From Chitinophagaceae bacterium UBA1930 (lineage in GTDB: Bacteria; Bacteroidota; Bacteroidia; Chitinophagales; Chitinophagaceae), in NCBI GenBank assembly GCA_002337145.1, contig DDFK01000002.1, forward strand, positions 1,302,868 through 1,366,867: 64,000 nucleotides of DNA, written 5' to 3'. Shown here one piece after another: positions 34,659-44,798 of this stretch. The notes below the pieces were generated by a model that was given only the letters and a program-made list of their open reading frames with translations, did not search any database and had not been told where the DNA came from. Made by a program: the position numbers and the translations under genes. The first letter of the stretch is position 1. Every line of letters starts with the position of its first letter.

Positions 34659-35858
34659 TTAATTTTCCTGTCTGGTAAGCATTTCATCTTTTATGTTTTG
34701 CCAGGTATGGTCGAAACTTTTGCCGGGCGATGATTGCCATGTTGCCATGCTTTCCTGCATTTTGTTGAGGCGTGCCTGTTTTGCTTCGTTGAAAAAAGCC
34801 TGTATCAATACGGCGTCTTCTTCAAATGCCAATTGGTTGTATTGCTGTTTCAGCTTTTTCTGTTTCTCTATATTGTCGCCTGTTATTTCTTTTTCCATTG
34901 CTTCCAATTGATGCACTTTTTCATCATAGGTACCCGATGGCAAAATGGTCTTGGCAATAACGGGCATCAGTTCAATCAGCACCAGGATTATTACCAATAG
35001 CCAGTAACGGAACTGTAATGCATCATTGGTTTTAACGAGGTTATTCAAGGCTTCAATACGTGTAAGGAAGCCATCGTTCAGCAATGCTTCAAACGCCAGC
35101 TGCTCTTTTTTGTAGGCTGCTTCAATAAGGGCCAATGAACTGTCAACCGATTTTATTTGCGGCTGTATCTGTGCTGACAGTGCTTGGTAATTGGCATCCA
35201 GTTTTTCATATTCGTTCTTCTTTGCCTTGGCAATGGATTCAAGCCCGATTTTTTTGCTGCCACCGGTTCCATCGGTTTCGGCTATGAAATTCTGGCGTGC
35301 TGTAGCCACTTCTTGGTAACGCTCATTTAATTGCTTTTGCAGGGCCGATTTCTGGCTGAGCAATTCATTTTTTGCATTGAAGAACACGGCATCCTGTTTC
35401 AGGTTCTTGTCTTTCTTCTTCTGCTCATTGTCCAGCGAAACTTGTACCTGTATCTCTTTATTGAAGAGGTATAGCAATGCTGGTTGTGCCATAAAAGTGC
35501 CGACTGTAATAGCTAATAGGCCACGGAAAAATAGGGGTAGCAATTTATTGCGGTTGCGTTTGTTGATGCCTTTAATCAGGGCCCTGTCGATACTTAAAAT
35601 GATGCAGCCCATAAAAATGCCCAAAGCAATTGCTGCAATAATATTGGTGACGACTGTACTGAAAAAATACACCCAAGCAAGTGTTGCAAATAGCCATGTG
35701 CCCAATACACTCATGCCAATAATGGCGTAGCGGCTGCGGTCCACAACACAATCAATCAACAGTTCTTTTTCGGCCGTGGAGAGCCACCATAAAAATTTTG
35801 TCCACTTTGTTACTGCATAACTTTCCCTTTGAGAAAGCATGGATACGCTTTGCTGCAT
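34659..35858 (-). CDS. DUF4407 membrane and coiled-coil protein
   Basis: 399 residues from the ATG at 35858. The N-terminal WLSTAEKELLIDCVVDRSRY and a conserved helix pair (about residues 40-105) place it in DUF4407. One more hydrophobic segment lies near residue 120. A long helical, charged region with QKSALQKQLNERYQ (about 150-260) probably forms a periplasmic coiled coil, and a last membrane helix (about 285-305) returns the chain. No enzyme motif is seen. The role is unknown, and a place in the envelope is inferred. Confidence 0.8.
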   Translation of the reverse strand: MQQSVSMLSQRESYAVTKWTKFLWWLSTAEKELLIDCVVDRSRYAIIGMSVLGTWLFATLAWVYFFSTVVTNIIAAIALGIFMGCIILSIDRALIKGINKRNRNKLLPLFFRGLLAITVGTFMAQPALLYLFNKEIQVQVSLDNEQKKKDKNLKQDAVFFNAKNELLSQKSALQKQLNERYQEVATARQNFIAETDGTGGSKKIGLESIAKAKKNEYEKLDANYQALSAQIQPQIKSVDSSLALIEAAYKKEQLAFEALLNDGFLTRIEALNNLVKTNDALQFRYWLLVIILVLIELMPVIAKTILPSGTYDEKVHQLEAMEKEITGDNIEKQKKLKQQYNQLAFEEDAVLIQAFFNEAKQARLNKMQESMATWQSSPGKSFDHTWQNIKDEMLTRQEN

Positions 35859-36045
35859 AGTATTGCTTTTAACATGAAGTGGTTGAAGTTGAAGCCGGTT
35901 GAAGTGGGAACAGTTGTAAAGAAACAAGGAAACTTTGAAAACAAAAAAACTTGTTGCGGTTTTGGGATTGGTTTAACGGTAGCACCATAAAATTTATATA
36001 GCTTATAGAAATGGATATATTTTATTGCTGCAACTTTGCCTGTAT

Positions 36046-36609
36046 ATGCACACGATAGAACCTTATTATAATTGGCGTCACATATACATTGGCGAGGAAG
36101 ATAAACTGAACCCTTTTTATGGAAGGGAGTATAGTGAGTTTGAGTTTAGCCAAACCGTGTACAACTATTATATACACCCACAGTGGGATGATTTTGGCAG
36201 TAGGACCCTGTACCTGAAAATTATTTATGTGGATTATGAATTGAATTTTGCCATTATAGAATTGATAGGAGAGTGGAACGATGCCATTGAGAATGACATC
36301 ATGGAACTGAAACGTGAAGTGATAGACAAGCTACAGGAGCAGAAAATAAGCAAGTTTATATTGATTGCAGAAAATGTACTGAACTTTCATAGTGGCGATA
36401 AGGATTATTATGAAGAATGGTACGAGGAAGTAAGCGATAAAGATGGATGGATTGTTGCATTGAACATGCCCGAAGCCACCCAGTACGATTTTAAAAAGAA
36501 GAAACTGAACTATTATATTGAGCTGATGCAGTTGGATGACTGGCGTGTGTACAAGCCCTATCACCTGTTCAAGAAAATTGATGATGAGTTGGCCAAGCGA
36601 TTGAATTAG
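36046..36609 (+). CDS. Conserved hypothetical soluble protein
   Basis: 187 residues from the ATG at 36046; a TTG seven codons upstream is less likely. CAACTTTG, close to the -7 consensus, ends 7 bases before the ATG, as at several other genes here. The protein is acidic and rich in Tyr and Trp, has no signal peptide or membrane segment, and mixes beta strands with a helix (IENDIMELKREVIDKLQEQK, about 87-106). I do not recognise a domain. It stands between DUF4407 and the potassium channel gene. Confidence 0.65.
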   Translation: MHTIEPYYNWRHIYIGEEDKLNPFYGREYSEFEFSQTVYNYYIHPQWDDFGSRTLYLKIIYVDYELNFAIIELIGEWNDAIENDIMELKREVIDKLQEQKISKFILIAENVLNFHSGDKDYYEEWYEEVSDKDGWIVALNMPEATQYDFKKKKLNYYIELMQLDDWRVYKPYHLFKKIDDELAKRLN

Positions 36610-36619
36610 CCGACTTGCG

Positions 36620-37588
36620 TTAGAATGTTATGGGCAATACTGCTGGTTCGTATGCATCCAGTTTATCTAAGTGCAATACTGTTTTTGTATTGTCTTCACT
36701 GGCATTGTACATGGGTAGGAATCTTGCCCCAAAAACAATTTCCTCGTAAGTATATGAATTGCGTGAAATGACTGTGCTGGAAAAGCTTTCATCAAAACCT
36801 TCCACAAAAATCAATATCTCTGCATGGGCATTGAAAATGTCTTCCTTTGATAATTGGTATAGCGGACTGTCTTCGTTAATGGCATGCACCAATGTCCAGT
36901 TGGCTGACATAGTGGTGGCTTTGGACAGTTCCAATGGCATATTGAAAAAGCGGTTTTTCATGTGTCCGTCTTCCAGTATACGCATGGCCAAAGTCATTTT
37001 TACTTCCACATTCATCAAATAGTTCTTGGTATAGGGCACCATCCTGTACATCAAAGCCACACCGTCTTTAAAAGGTACCATCAGGGCATTCTTGCTATAT
37101 TGTATGTATGATTTTGGTCTTGCAAAACGCCCATACAATAAGCCTGTAACAAGGGCAAAGCTCATCAACCCTATCAATGCTTCCAACGATGCGGTGAAGC
37201 TTGCCCAAAAGCCAATGGGGTTTATCCGCCCATAGCCAACGGTGGTAAAAGTCTGTGCAGAAAAGAAGAAAGCCTCGCCAAACTTTTCGCCATTGCTGCC
37301 GGCCACCATGCCACCTAAATGCTCCATGCCAATAATCAGGTACACACAGGCAAACAGCAAATTGACCGTTAAGAAAAATACGATGATGGTAGTAAGGAAT
37401 TTCCACTGCTTGGTAGAAAGCAATGCATGGTAAAGGTTCAGTCGGGCAAAAAATCTCATGCCCTTTACTTCCATATTGGGCGAGCCATCCTTATTAAAGA
37501 AACGTCCACCAATGAGGTTGCTGTTGGTGCCAAGCCCTGTTTCTGTTTCGGCTTTTGCTTTCCTGTTAAAGTGCTTTAAACGGGCCAT
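36620..37588 (-). CDS. Inward-rectifier-type potassium channel (KirBac-like)
   Basis: 322 residues. The selectivity filter TVGYG is at residues 116-120, between an outer helix (about 62-88) and an inner helix (about 128-155). The rest is an immunoglobulin-like cytoplasmic domain of about 160 residues with MVPYTKNYLMNVEVKMTL, as in Kir channels, including a slide-helix-like segment before the first helix. Channels of this type form tetramers and pass K+ inward. The ligand is unknown. The gene is convergent with the hypothetical gene before it and divergent from the Wzx-like gene. Confidence 0.92.
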   Translation of the reverse strand: MARLKHFNRKAKAETETGLGTNSNLIGGRFFNKDGSPNMEVKGMRFFARLNLYHALLSTKQWKFLTTIIVFFLTVNLLFACVYLIIGMEHLGGMVAGSNGEKFGEAFFFSAQTFTTVGYGRINPIGFWASFTASLEALIGLMSFALVTGLLYGRFARPKSYIQYSKNALMVPFKDGVALMYRMVPYTKNYLMNVEVKMTLAMRILEDGHMKNRFFNMPLELSKATTMSANWTLVHAINEDSPLYQLSKEDIFNAHAEILIFVEGFDESFSSTVISRNSYTYEEIVFGARFLPMYNASEDNTKTVLHLDKLDAYEPAVLPITF

Positions 37589-37661
37589 GAAGGGTGGATT
37601 GATTTTTTCAAAAATACACTAATTAAACTATCGTATTTTAGCCGCCATCAATAAGCCTGTA

Positions 37662-38978
37662 ATGACGTTTGAAAAATTGCTGCAACAAAGTTTGATATGG
37701 AGAGGCTTTTACTTCATTACCTTGCTATTGGTGAACGTTGTGCTGAGCCGCTACCTGCATGCAGATGGCAGCGGTTGGGTATATTATCTTACCAATTTCT
37801 TTTCGCTGATTTTGCTGGTAGCCAGTTTAAGCATGGATAGCGGCTACACCTATTATGCAGCCAGCAACGGCATTGGCCATAACAGGCTGGCCTGGTTCTC
37901 GTTTCTATGGACTTTTGTTATTGGCTTGGTGGTAACATTGGTGATACCGCTATATTTTGGTTCCATTAAAAAAATACCAGCCCATGAGTGGAAGGCCTAT
38001 CAGCTATATGCAGTAACCTATATCTGTGGCATACTGTTCACCAATTTTTTTACCGTGCTGTTTTATGCACACAGGAATTTTGCCCTGCCCAATATCATCA
38101 TGGGGCTGCTGAATTTTTTATTGGTATTGGTGATTGTTGCAGGCAAGCATAGGGGAGCATCTTCAACGGCTGTAAAGAATATATATTTTGCTTCCTTTCT
38201 ATTGCAGGGCCTGTTGCTGGGTGCTGTGTTCATGATGCAATACAAAAGTTTTTCGGCCATTGCATTGCCCAATATGGGCGAGCTGAGGAAACTGTTCAGG
38301 TATTCGTTGGTGGCATTGGCGGGCAACCTGGTTTTCTTTTTTGTGTACCGGGTTGATTATTGGTTTGTGCGTTACAATACCGCAAGCTGCAGTGCCGAAG
38401 ATTTGGGCAATTATATACAGGCATCCAAGTTGGGGCAATTGTTGCTGGTCATTCCACAAATCATGGCCAGTGCCATCTTTCCACAAACGGCAAGCGGGGC
38501 CATGCGTGCCAATGTCAATAAATCCATCATTGTGCTGTTCCGCATTTTTATCATGGTATTCATGTTGGTAATTGTGCTGGTGGCATTCATGGGCAACTGG
38601 TTGTTCCCTTTTGTTTTCGGTCCCACGTTCAACAATGTAACCATTCCTTTGCTGTTCCTGCTGCCAGGTATTTTCGGTATTGCGGTACTGGTATTGTTAT
38701 CGGCTTATTTTTCAGGAAAAGGCAGGGTACGTATCAATGTGGAAGGAGCCGTGCTTGCACTGGCAATTGTGGTTGTTGGTGATGTGCTCTTTATTCCCCG
38801 ATTCGGTATCTATGCAGCTGCCATTGTAAGTGCAGTGGGTTATCTTGCAAACCTGCTGTATGCGTTGACCCATTTTTTGAATGACTATAAACTTACTTGG
38901 AAAGAAATGTTCAGCTTTAAGAAAGATGATTGGTACTGGGTAAAAAATATGCTGCTCAATAAAAATATGGAATCATGA
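37662..38978 (+). CDS. Wzx-like polysaccharide flippase
   Basis: 438 residues with about 12 to 14 membrane helices and no soluble domain. The N-terminal LLQQSLIWRGFYFITLLLVNVVLSRYL resembles the start of the MOP (multidrug/oligosaccharidyl-lipid/polysaccharide) superfamily, here the polysaccharide-synthesis branch. It would move lipid-linked sugar units across the inner membrane. It overlaps the GT4 gene by 4 bases (ATGA), a sign of coupled translation. Confidence 0.85.
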   Translation: MTFEKLLQQSLIWRGFYFITLLLVNVVLSRYLHADGSGWVYYLTNFFSLILLVASLSMDSGYTYYAASNGIGHNRLAWFSFLWTFVIGLVVTLVIPLYFGSIKKIPAHEWKAYQLYAVTYICGILFTNFFTVLFYAHRNFALPNIIMGLLNFLLVLVIVAGKHRGASSTAVKNIYFASFLLQGLLLGAVFMMQYKSFSAIALPNMGELRKLFRYSLVALAGNLVFFFVYRVDYWFVRYNTASCSAEDLGNYIQASKLGQLLLVIPQIMASAIFPQTASGAMRANVNKSIIVLFRIFIMVFMLVIVLVAFMGNWLFPFVFGPTFNNVTIPLLFLLPGIFGIAVLVLLSAYFSGKGRVRINVEGAVLALAIVVVGDVLFIPRFGIYAAAIVSAVGYLANLLYALTHFLNDYKLTWKEMFSFKKDDWYWVKNMLLNKNMES

Positions 38979-40138
38979 AAGTACTGTGGCTGGCGAGTTG
39001 GTACCCCAATATATATGAACCGGTAAATGGCGATTTCATTCAGCGGCATGCAAAAGCTGTTGCTGCATGGATGCCCATAGACGTGATACATGTATTGCAG
39101 ACAGGAAAGGACAAACCATTGGAAGATACTGTTACGGAAACCGTGAACGGCAACCTGCGTGAACTGATCTACAGTTTCTCATTCAAAAAAACCGGCTTGG
39201 CTGCCATTGATAAAATAAGGTACAACCTATACTATAAAAAGTTTTACCTAAACATATTGCGGGCATATATCTCCAAGCATGGCAAGCCACACCTGATACA
39301 TGTACATGTGCCCATGAAGGCCGGTATGGTAGCATTGCAACTTAAAAAAAAATGGGGCATTCCTTATATCGTTTCCGAACAGGCATCGCATTACGAAAAA
39401 GCGGCACCCGATTCGTTTTATAAACGCAGCTTCTTTTTTAGGTACAATACCAGAAAGGTATTTCAACAGGCGGCCTGTGTAACCAATGTTTCCGCTACAT
39501 TGGGCACTGCCATACAGCAATTGTTTTCGTTACGCAAAGTGGATACGGTACACAACCTTGCTGATAAGAACGTGTTTTTTTACAAACAGACAGCACCCCA
39601 TGAAAAATTTAGGTGGCTGCATGTTTCGGCGTTGAACAGCCAAAAAAATATCGAAGGCATTATAGAGGCATTTGAAGTGTTGGTAAAGCAGAGGCAGGCC
39701 AATTGCCAATTGGTGATTGCCGGTCCATTCGTGCAAGAGCACGTTCTGTTCGTAAAAGGAAAGGGGCTTGAAGGGCATATTTCCTTTATTGGAGAAATAG
39801 CACACAACGATGTTGCCATGCAGATGCAACAGGCCAATGCTTTTGTATTGTTCAGCAAACACGAAAACTTTCCCTGCGTGGTTGTGGAAGCATTTTGTTG
39901 CGGCCTGCCCGTTGTGGCATCCAATGTTGGTGGGGTGGCAGAAGCCATCAACGAAAGCAATGGCATTACGGTACCATCGGAAAATGTTGGTGCCCTTGCA
40001 GAAGCCATGCATGTTTTAATGCACCGTTACGGGCAATACCAGCAACAGCAAATTGCCCATGCTGCCATACATCAATACAGTGCCGAAGTAATAGGGAAAC
40101 AGTTTGTGGAAATATACCAACGCAATATGCCTGGTTAA
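38975..40138 (+). CDS. Family 4 glycosyltransferase
   Basis: 387 residues of the GT-B fold. The N-terminal VLWLASWYPN and HVHVPMKAGMVAL belong to the acceptor domain. The C-terminal half has FRWLHVSALNSQKNIEGIIEAF, the sugar-nucleotide motif region, then FSKHENFPCVVVEAFCCGLPVVAS, the EX7E equivalent (E...E inside ENFPCVVVEA). It adds sugars to a glycan built on a lipid carrier, probably the one moved by the coupled flippase. The donor sugar is not predictable. Confidence 0.92.
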   Translation: MKVLWLASWYPNIYEPVNGDFIQRHAKAVAAWMPIDVIHVLQTGKDKPLEDTVTETVNGNLRELIYSFSFKKTGLAAIDKIRYNLYYKKFYLNILRAYISKHGKPHLIHVHVPMKAGMVALQLKKKWGIPYIVSEQASHYEKAAPDSFYKRSFFFRYNTRKVFQQAACVTNVSATLGTAIQQLFSLRKVDTVHNLADKNVFFYKQTAPHEKFRWLHVSALNSQKNIEGIIEAFEVLVKQRQANCQLVIAGPFVQEHVLFVKGKGLEGHISFIGEIAHNDVAMQMQQANAFVLFSKHENFPCVVVEAFCCGLPVVASNVGGVAEAINESNGITVPSENVGALAEAMHVLMHRYGQYQQQQIAHAAIHQYSAEVIGKQFVEIYQRNMPG

Positions 40139-40416
40139 ACATTCTTGGTAACAAGATATACAAGGGCCGTAATACCTAGTATGCCATATACGTAATAATT
40201 AATGAGGTTGTTGAGACGCATGAAACGGATACGTTTGCGGTTGCTGCTCATACTCCGTTCATCGATATTGTACAGGCGGAAGAAGCTGAAAAAAATCTCT
40301 GCCAAATCAAACCTTTTGATTTTCGCAATCAAGTAAGCTTTTAGCATAACCGCAACCCCAATGCTCATTAATAAAAATGGCAGTCCCTTCCTAAAAAGTT
40401 CAACTATTAAGTCCAT
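40135..40416 (-). CDS. Small membrane protein of unknown function
   Basis: 93 residues with one membrane segment near each end (about 11-30 and 72-90) and a basic middle region (SSNRKRIRFMRLNN). Its end overlaps the GT4 gene's end by 4 bases in convergent arrangement. No family is recognised. Confidence 0.62.
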   Translation of the reverse strand: MDLIVELFRKGLPFLLMSIGVAVMLKAYLIAKIKRFDLAEIFFSFFRLYNIDERSMSSNRKRIRFMRLNNLINYYVYGILGITALVYLVTKNV

Positions 40417-40510
40417 CTGCAGTTTTTTTCACTAGTGGTTAGTTGTTTTTTAATTAATTAGGCACTGGAGGTAGGTAACAAATATAAACGAATATTTTTC
40501 ATCCGAATGC

Positions 40511-40518
40511 TATCTTTG
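40511..40518 (+). promoter_or_regulatory. -7 promoter box for lepA
   Basis: TATCTTTG is a perfect TAnnTTTG box. The lepA ATG follows 8 bases later, so the expected mRNA has only about 3 untranslated bases. Confidence 0.72.
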
Positions 40519-40526
40519 CCGCAGTT

Positions 40527-42311
40527 ATGAAGAATATCAGAAATTTTTGCATTATTGCACATATCGATCACGGAAAAAGTACATTGGCCGACAGATTATT
40601 GGAGCATACCAAAACAATTGGCGAACGCGACATGATGAACCAGGTACTGGATGACATGGACCTGGAACGTGAAAAGGGAATTACCATCAAGAGCCACGCA
40701 ATTCAAGTGAATTATAAGTATAAGGGTGAGGAATACATACTGAACCTGATTGATACACCGGGGCACGTGGATTTCAGCTACGAAGTGAGCCGTGCACTGG
40801 CGGCCTGCGAAGGTGCCCTATTGCTGGTGGATGCAAGCCAGGGCATACAGGCACAAACCATCAGCAACCTTTACCTGGCAATTGATAACAATTTGGAAAT
40901 AATACCCGTCATCAACAAGATTGATATGGACGGTGCCATGATTCCCGAAGTGCAGGACCAGATCATAGACCTGATTGGCTGTAAGGTAGAAGACATATTA
41001 TTGGCCAGTGGCAAAAGCGGTATCGGTATAGAAGAAATACTGGCAGCCATTATTGAAAGGATACCTGCACCAAAAGGCGAATACGAGGCACCATTGCAGG
41101 CACTGATTTTTGACTGTGTGTTCAACAGCTTCAGGGGCATTATTGTGTATTATAGAATAATGAATGGAGTTTTAAAGAAAAACGATAAAATTAAATTCAT
41201 ATCAACAGGGCAGGATTACAATGCAGATGAGGTAGGCGTGTTGAAACTGAACATGACGCCTAAGAACGAAGTAAAGGCAGGTGACGTGGGCTATATCATT
41301 ACAGGCATCAAGAATGCTAAAGAAGTAAAAGTGGGCGATACCATTACATTGGCCAGCAACCCCGGTGAAATGATCAATGGTTTTGAGGAAGTGAAGCCAA
41401 TGGTATTTGCTGGTATCTTCCCTGTGGAGACAGATGCATTTGAAGAACTGCGTGACTGTATGGAAAAACTACAGTTGAACGATGCTTCGCTGACATTTGA
41501 ACTGGAGACATCGCAGGCACTGGGCTTTGGTTTCCGTTGCGGTTTCCTTGGCCTGTTGCACATGGAAATTATACAGGAGCGACTGGAAAGGGAGTTTAAC
41601 CAGACCGTTATTACTACCGTACCCAACGTGGGCTTCTTTGCCTATACTTCTAAGGGCGATAAGATTGCTGTAAACAACCCTTCGGAAATGCCCGAGCCAA
41701 CAAAGCTGGACAGGGTAGAGGAACCTTATATACGTGCACAGATCATTTCATCACCTGACTATATTGGCAACATCATGACCCTGTGTTTGGGTAAGCGTGG
41801 CATTTTGCTGAACCAGACTTACCTTACACCAACAAGGGTTGAGCTTGTATTTGAAATGCCGCTAACCGAAATTGTATTTGACTTTTACGATAAACTGAAA
41901 AGCCAGACACGTGGCTATGCCTCATTCGATTACTCACCTATTGGTTACCGCGAAGCCGATATTGTGAAGATGGATATTTTGCTGAACGGCGACAAGGTGG
42001 ATGCATTGAGTGCATTGATACACCGTAGCCGTGCACAGGATTTTGGACGTAAGCTTTGCGAGAAGCTGAAAGAACTTTTAAACAAGCAACAGTTCCAGAT
42101 TGCCATACAGGCCGCTATTGGGGCCAAGGTTATTGCCCGTGAAAACATTTCGGCCATGCGTAAAGATGTTACCGCAAAATGTTACGGTGGCGATATCAGC
42201 CGTAAACGCAAATTGTTGGAGAAGCAGAAAGAAGGTAAGAAACGTATGAAGCAGATAGGTAACGTGGAAGTGCCACAAGAAGCATTTCTGGCTGTGTTGA
42301 AACTGGATTAA
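40527..42311 (+). CDS. lepA: Elongation factor 4 (LepA)
   Basis: 594 residues, the usual length. G-domain motifs are AHIDHGKSTLADRLL near residue 8, the switch region DDMDLEREKGITIKSHA, DTPGHVDFSYEV and NKIDMDGA. Domains II, III, V and the LepA-specific C-terminal domain with SYDYSPIGYREADI-type sequence and MRKDVTAKCYGGDISRKRKLL follow. It is a ribosome-binding GTPase that helps translation under stress. A hairpin terminator follows. Confidence 0.98.
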   Translation: MKNIRNFCIIAHIDHGKSTLADRLLEHTKTIGERDMMNQVLDDMDLEREKGITIKSHAIQVNYKYKGEEYILNLIDTPGHVDFSYEVSRALAACEGALLLVDASQGIQAQTISNLYLAIDNNLEIIPVINKIDMDGAMIPEVQDQIIDLIGCKVEDILLASGKSGIGIEEILAAIIERIPAPKGEYEAPLQALIFDCVFNSFRGIIVYYRIMNGVLKKNDKIKFISTGQDYNADEVGVLKLNMTPKNEVKAGDVGYIITGIKNAKEVKVGDTITLASNPGEMINGFEEVKPMVFAGIFPVETDAFEELRDCMEKLQLNDASLTFELETSQALGFGFRCGFLGLLHMEIIQERLEREFNQTVITTVPNVGFFAYTSKGDKIAVNNPSEMPEPTKLDRVEEPYIRAQIISSPDYIGNIMTLCLGKRGILLNQTYLTPTRVELVFEMPLTEIVFDFYDKLKSQTRGYASFDYSPIGYREADIVKMDILLNGDKVDALSALIHRSRAQDFGRKLCEKLKELLNKQQFQIAIQAAIGAKVIARENISAMRKDVTAKCYGGDISRKRKLLEKQKEGKKRMKQIGNVEVPQEAFLAVLKLD

Positions 42312-42333
42312 CAATACAAGTGTTTGAATAAAA

Positions 42334-42365
42334 AAGGCCGGCTATGGTAACATAGCCGGCCTTTG
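42334..42365. terminator. Bidirectional terminator between lepA and tamL
   Basis: Perfect 13-base stem AAGGCCGGCTATG (42334-42346) with its complement (42351-42363) and loop GTAA. On the minus strand it ends in a run of T, serving tamL. On the plus strand it serves lepA. Confidence 0.88.
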
Positions 42366-42384
42366 TATATTTTAAACTTTATGA

Positions 42385-44796
42385 TTAGAACGGCAGGCCA
42401 ATACCCAACTGGAATGCATAGTTGCGTACTTCTGTTTGCGAAGCATTGGTACGGTTCTCCTTCCATTGAAAATCTTTAATACTCATCCAGCCGCCATTGG
42501 TGGCACGGCCCGGGTCTTTTACTTTATAGGCAAAGTCAACACGTATCAAAAAATAATTGAAATCAAAGCGGAGCCCGGTACCAACACCTATGGCAATGTC
42601 CCTTCCAAAATGGTTCAACGAAAACTCTGCACCCGGGTTGGTTGCATCTTTCTTCACGTTCCATACATTGCCAATATCTGCATACAGGGCACTGCCAATT
42701 TTAAAACCGTTAATATTGAACAATGTGAAGCGGTACTCGATGTTCGTTTCCAGTTGCAGGTCGCCAAACCTGTCGCGAAAGCTATTGGCTGCAATGGTAT
42801 CGCTGGCAACAGATGAACCCAGACCCAACTGGCGTAAGCCCCATGCACGCATACTGTTTGGTCCGCCTGCCGAAAACTGTTTAAAGAAGGGTAATGACTG
42901 CCCGCCCAATGGTATGCCTATGCCACTGTAAAAACGGTAACCAATTTCACTTTTGGGCAGCTTGTAAGTAAAGCGATAGTCGGCTTCAAGTTTTACGTAT
43001 TCATAAATATTGCCCTGCCAACGCTTAATAATGTCTGTGGGCAATATCCCTAGGAAAAGGCCCGATTCATCAACTCCCAACCGTATGAAATGGCTTTTGT
43101 TGCGGTTATTTCTTTGCGTGAAATTTTTGGTCCAATAAAAGCTGGCACCCACCACGTTGCCTGTATTGAATGAATTCCTGAGAAAAGGATTCTGTTTAAA
43201 AATGGTATCCAGCAAAGGCAAAGTGTCAATCTTATAGAACTCCAGATTCAGCGGCTTCCATGAAAAAATGTTGTTTTTCTTTTGCCACTCCCAACTGTAA
43301 TTCACGGTAAGCTGGCGGAGCCTATATGTGTTCAACCGTTCCGTGTAGGAAGCACCTGCAGCAACCAATGTCCGCTTTCCTTCTACCTTCCTGAACCATT
43401 GGTTCATGCTTTTAAACGGGAACATCAGCCTTGGGAAACTGTAGGAGTGGCTTAGTCCTATTTGGAAAGTCTGTATCAGGTTTTTTGAAGTGGACAATGT
43501 ATCGAAGTTCAGCTCCACACCGGCACGCAAACTGGTATTGGATTGAATGGCCTGTCTCCAGAGATTGCGGTTTACATAGGTTGCACTTAATGCAAGTCCC
43601 AATAAATTGCCCGATGAAAAGTCGTTGCTGTTCCGGCTTGTTTCCAGGTTATAGGTAATGCTCTGTTTAATGGCCGGCTCCAAAAAAAAGTGAAGGTCCA
43701 ATGTATCATCCGTTCTTTGTACAATACGTGCATCAACCTGTTTCCACGCAGGTATCTGCGATAGGGTATTGATGCTTTTTATATAGTTCTCTTCGTTGTA
43801 TAAAGAATCCTGCCGCAAATAGGTATGCTCACGCAAAGGCCTTAGCTTAAACTTGCCAATATGGTCGCGTATAATTAAATCGCCTTTTTTGTTGGGCGTT
43901 TGTCTGGCCCATTGCTGTGTAATCAAAGTATCTGGCAGTTCGGTAAATTTTGTTTCGGGATAGTAATACACTTTACCAATATAAAAACGGTTCAACCTTG
44001 TGGAGTCATCAGTGTCTTTCTGCCGTATGTCAATATCCCATGTGGGGTTCTCCCTGCGTTGCCGGTCTGCTTCAGCAATCAGCTTTGCCTGCTCTATAGG
44101 GTCCAATGTAAGTTTCAATAACTGGGCATTCGATGTATCAACCAATGCATAGATATGCTCCCTCGAAAATTTGTAATAACCATTCTGCCTGAGTATGCCA
44201 ACAAACCTGTCCAACTCGTCGGATATGACCTGCTTTGTATAAGGCTTACCCTTAATGAGTAAAGTGTTACTGAAATTCTGAATGGCCAAATTTTGCAAGG
44301 CCGAATCCTTGAAGGTATTGTGTATGGTGTCTTTTAAAGTATAGCTAACAGAATCGATGGTAATGTTTTTGCCCAACTCGATTTTCATGATAACCGTTGT
44401 GCGGTACTGATCCTTAACGGTATCTATTTTTACGGGCGATGAATCTTTGATGTTGGCATAATAATACCCCTGCGAGTTAAGGTAGGCATTCATGAACTTG
44501 ATGCTGCGAGCAACATTGATGCTATCGAACAGGGGTGGTTTCCGGATGGTGTACTTAACCCCAAAAGTCTGTACCTTTTTTACTTTCAGGCTGTCGTCCC
44601 AATAATTATAAAGCTCTTCGGTTAACCGTTTTTTCTCATCTTTCGATACCTTGCCGCTCAGTATAATGCGGTTATCAAAAACAAATGGTTTCTTGGGTTG
44701 GTAATTTCTAACCACCGTACAGGAAAAGCATATAAAAGCAACGCAACTTGCCCAAACAATTCTGTTGAATAAACGGGTTGCACAGGTTAAAAACAT
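42385..44796 (-). CDS. tamL: TamL-type outer-membrane lipoprotein of the BamA/TamA family
   Basis: 803 residues. A lipobox-like N-terminus (FICFSC near residue 26) shows it is a lipoprotein, which distinguishes the Bacteroidota TamL from ordinary BamA. POTRA-like domains (about 45-400) precede a 16-strand barrel. The late stretch PFFKQFSAGGPNSMRAWGLRQLG contains the conserved Omp85 motif region (RGF/RGW type) where the barrel is sealed. The last residue is Phe, as expected. It helps insert proteins or lipids into the outer membrane. It is divergent from a methyltransferase gene, with only 2 bases between the two start codons. Confidence 0.92.
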   Translation of the reverse strand: MFLTCATRLFNRIVWASCVAFICFSCTVVRNYQPKKPFVFDNRIILSGKVSKDEKKRLTEELYNYWDDSLKVKKVQTFGVKYTIRKPPLFDSINVARSIKFMNAYLNSQGYYYANIKDSSPVKIDTVKDQYRTTVIMKIELGKNITIDSVSYTLKDTIHNTFKDSALQNLAIQNFSNTLLIKGKPYTKQVISDELDRFVGILRQNGYYKFSREHIYALVDTSNAQLLKLTLDPIEQAKLIAEADRQRRENPTWDIDIRQKDTDDSTRLNRFYIGKVYYYPETKFTELPDTLITQQWARQTPNKKGDLIIRDHIGKFKLRPLREHTYLRQDSLYNEENYIKSINTLSQIPAWKQVDARIVQRTDDTLDLHFFLEPAIKQSITYNLETSRNSNDFSSGNLLGLALSATYVNRNLWRQAIQSNTSLRAGVELNFDTLSTSKNLIQTFQIGLSHSYSFPRLMFPFKSMNQWFRKVEGKRTLVAAGASYTERLNTYRLRQLTVNYSWEWQKKNNIFSWKPLNLEFYKIDTLPLLDTIFKQNPFLRNSFNTGNVVGASFYWTKNFTQRNNRNKSHFIRLGVDESGLFLGILPTDIIKRWQGNIYEYVKLEADYRFTYKLPKSEIGYRFYSGIGIPLGGQSLPFFKQFSAGGPNSMRAWGLRQLGLGSSVASDTIAANSFRDRFGDLQLETNIEYRFTLFNINGFKIGSALYADIGNVWNVKKDATNPGAEFSLNHFGRDIAIGVGTGLRFDFNYFLIRVDFAYKVKDPGRATNGGWMSIKDFQWKENRTNASQTEVRNYAFQLGIGLPF

Positions 44797-44798
44797 AA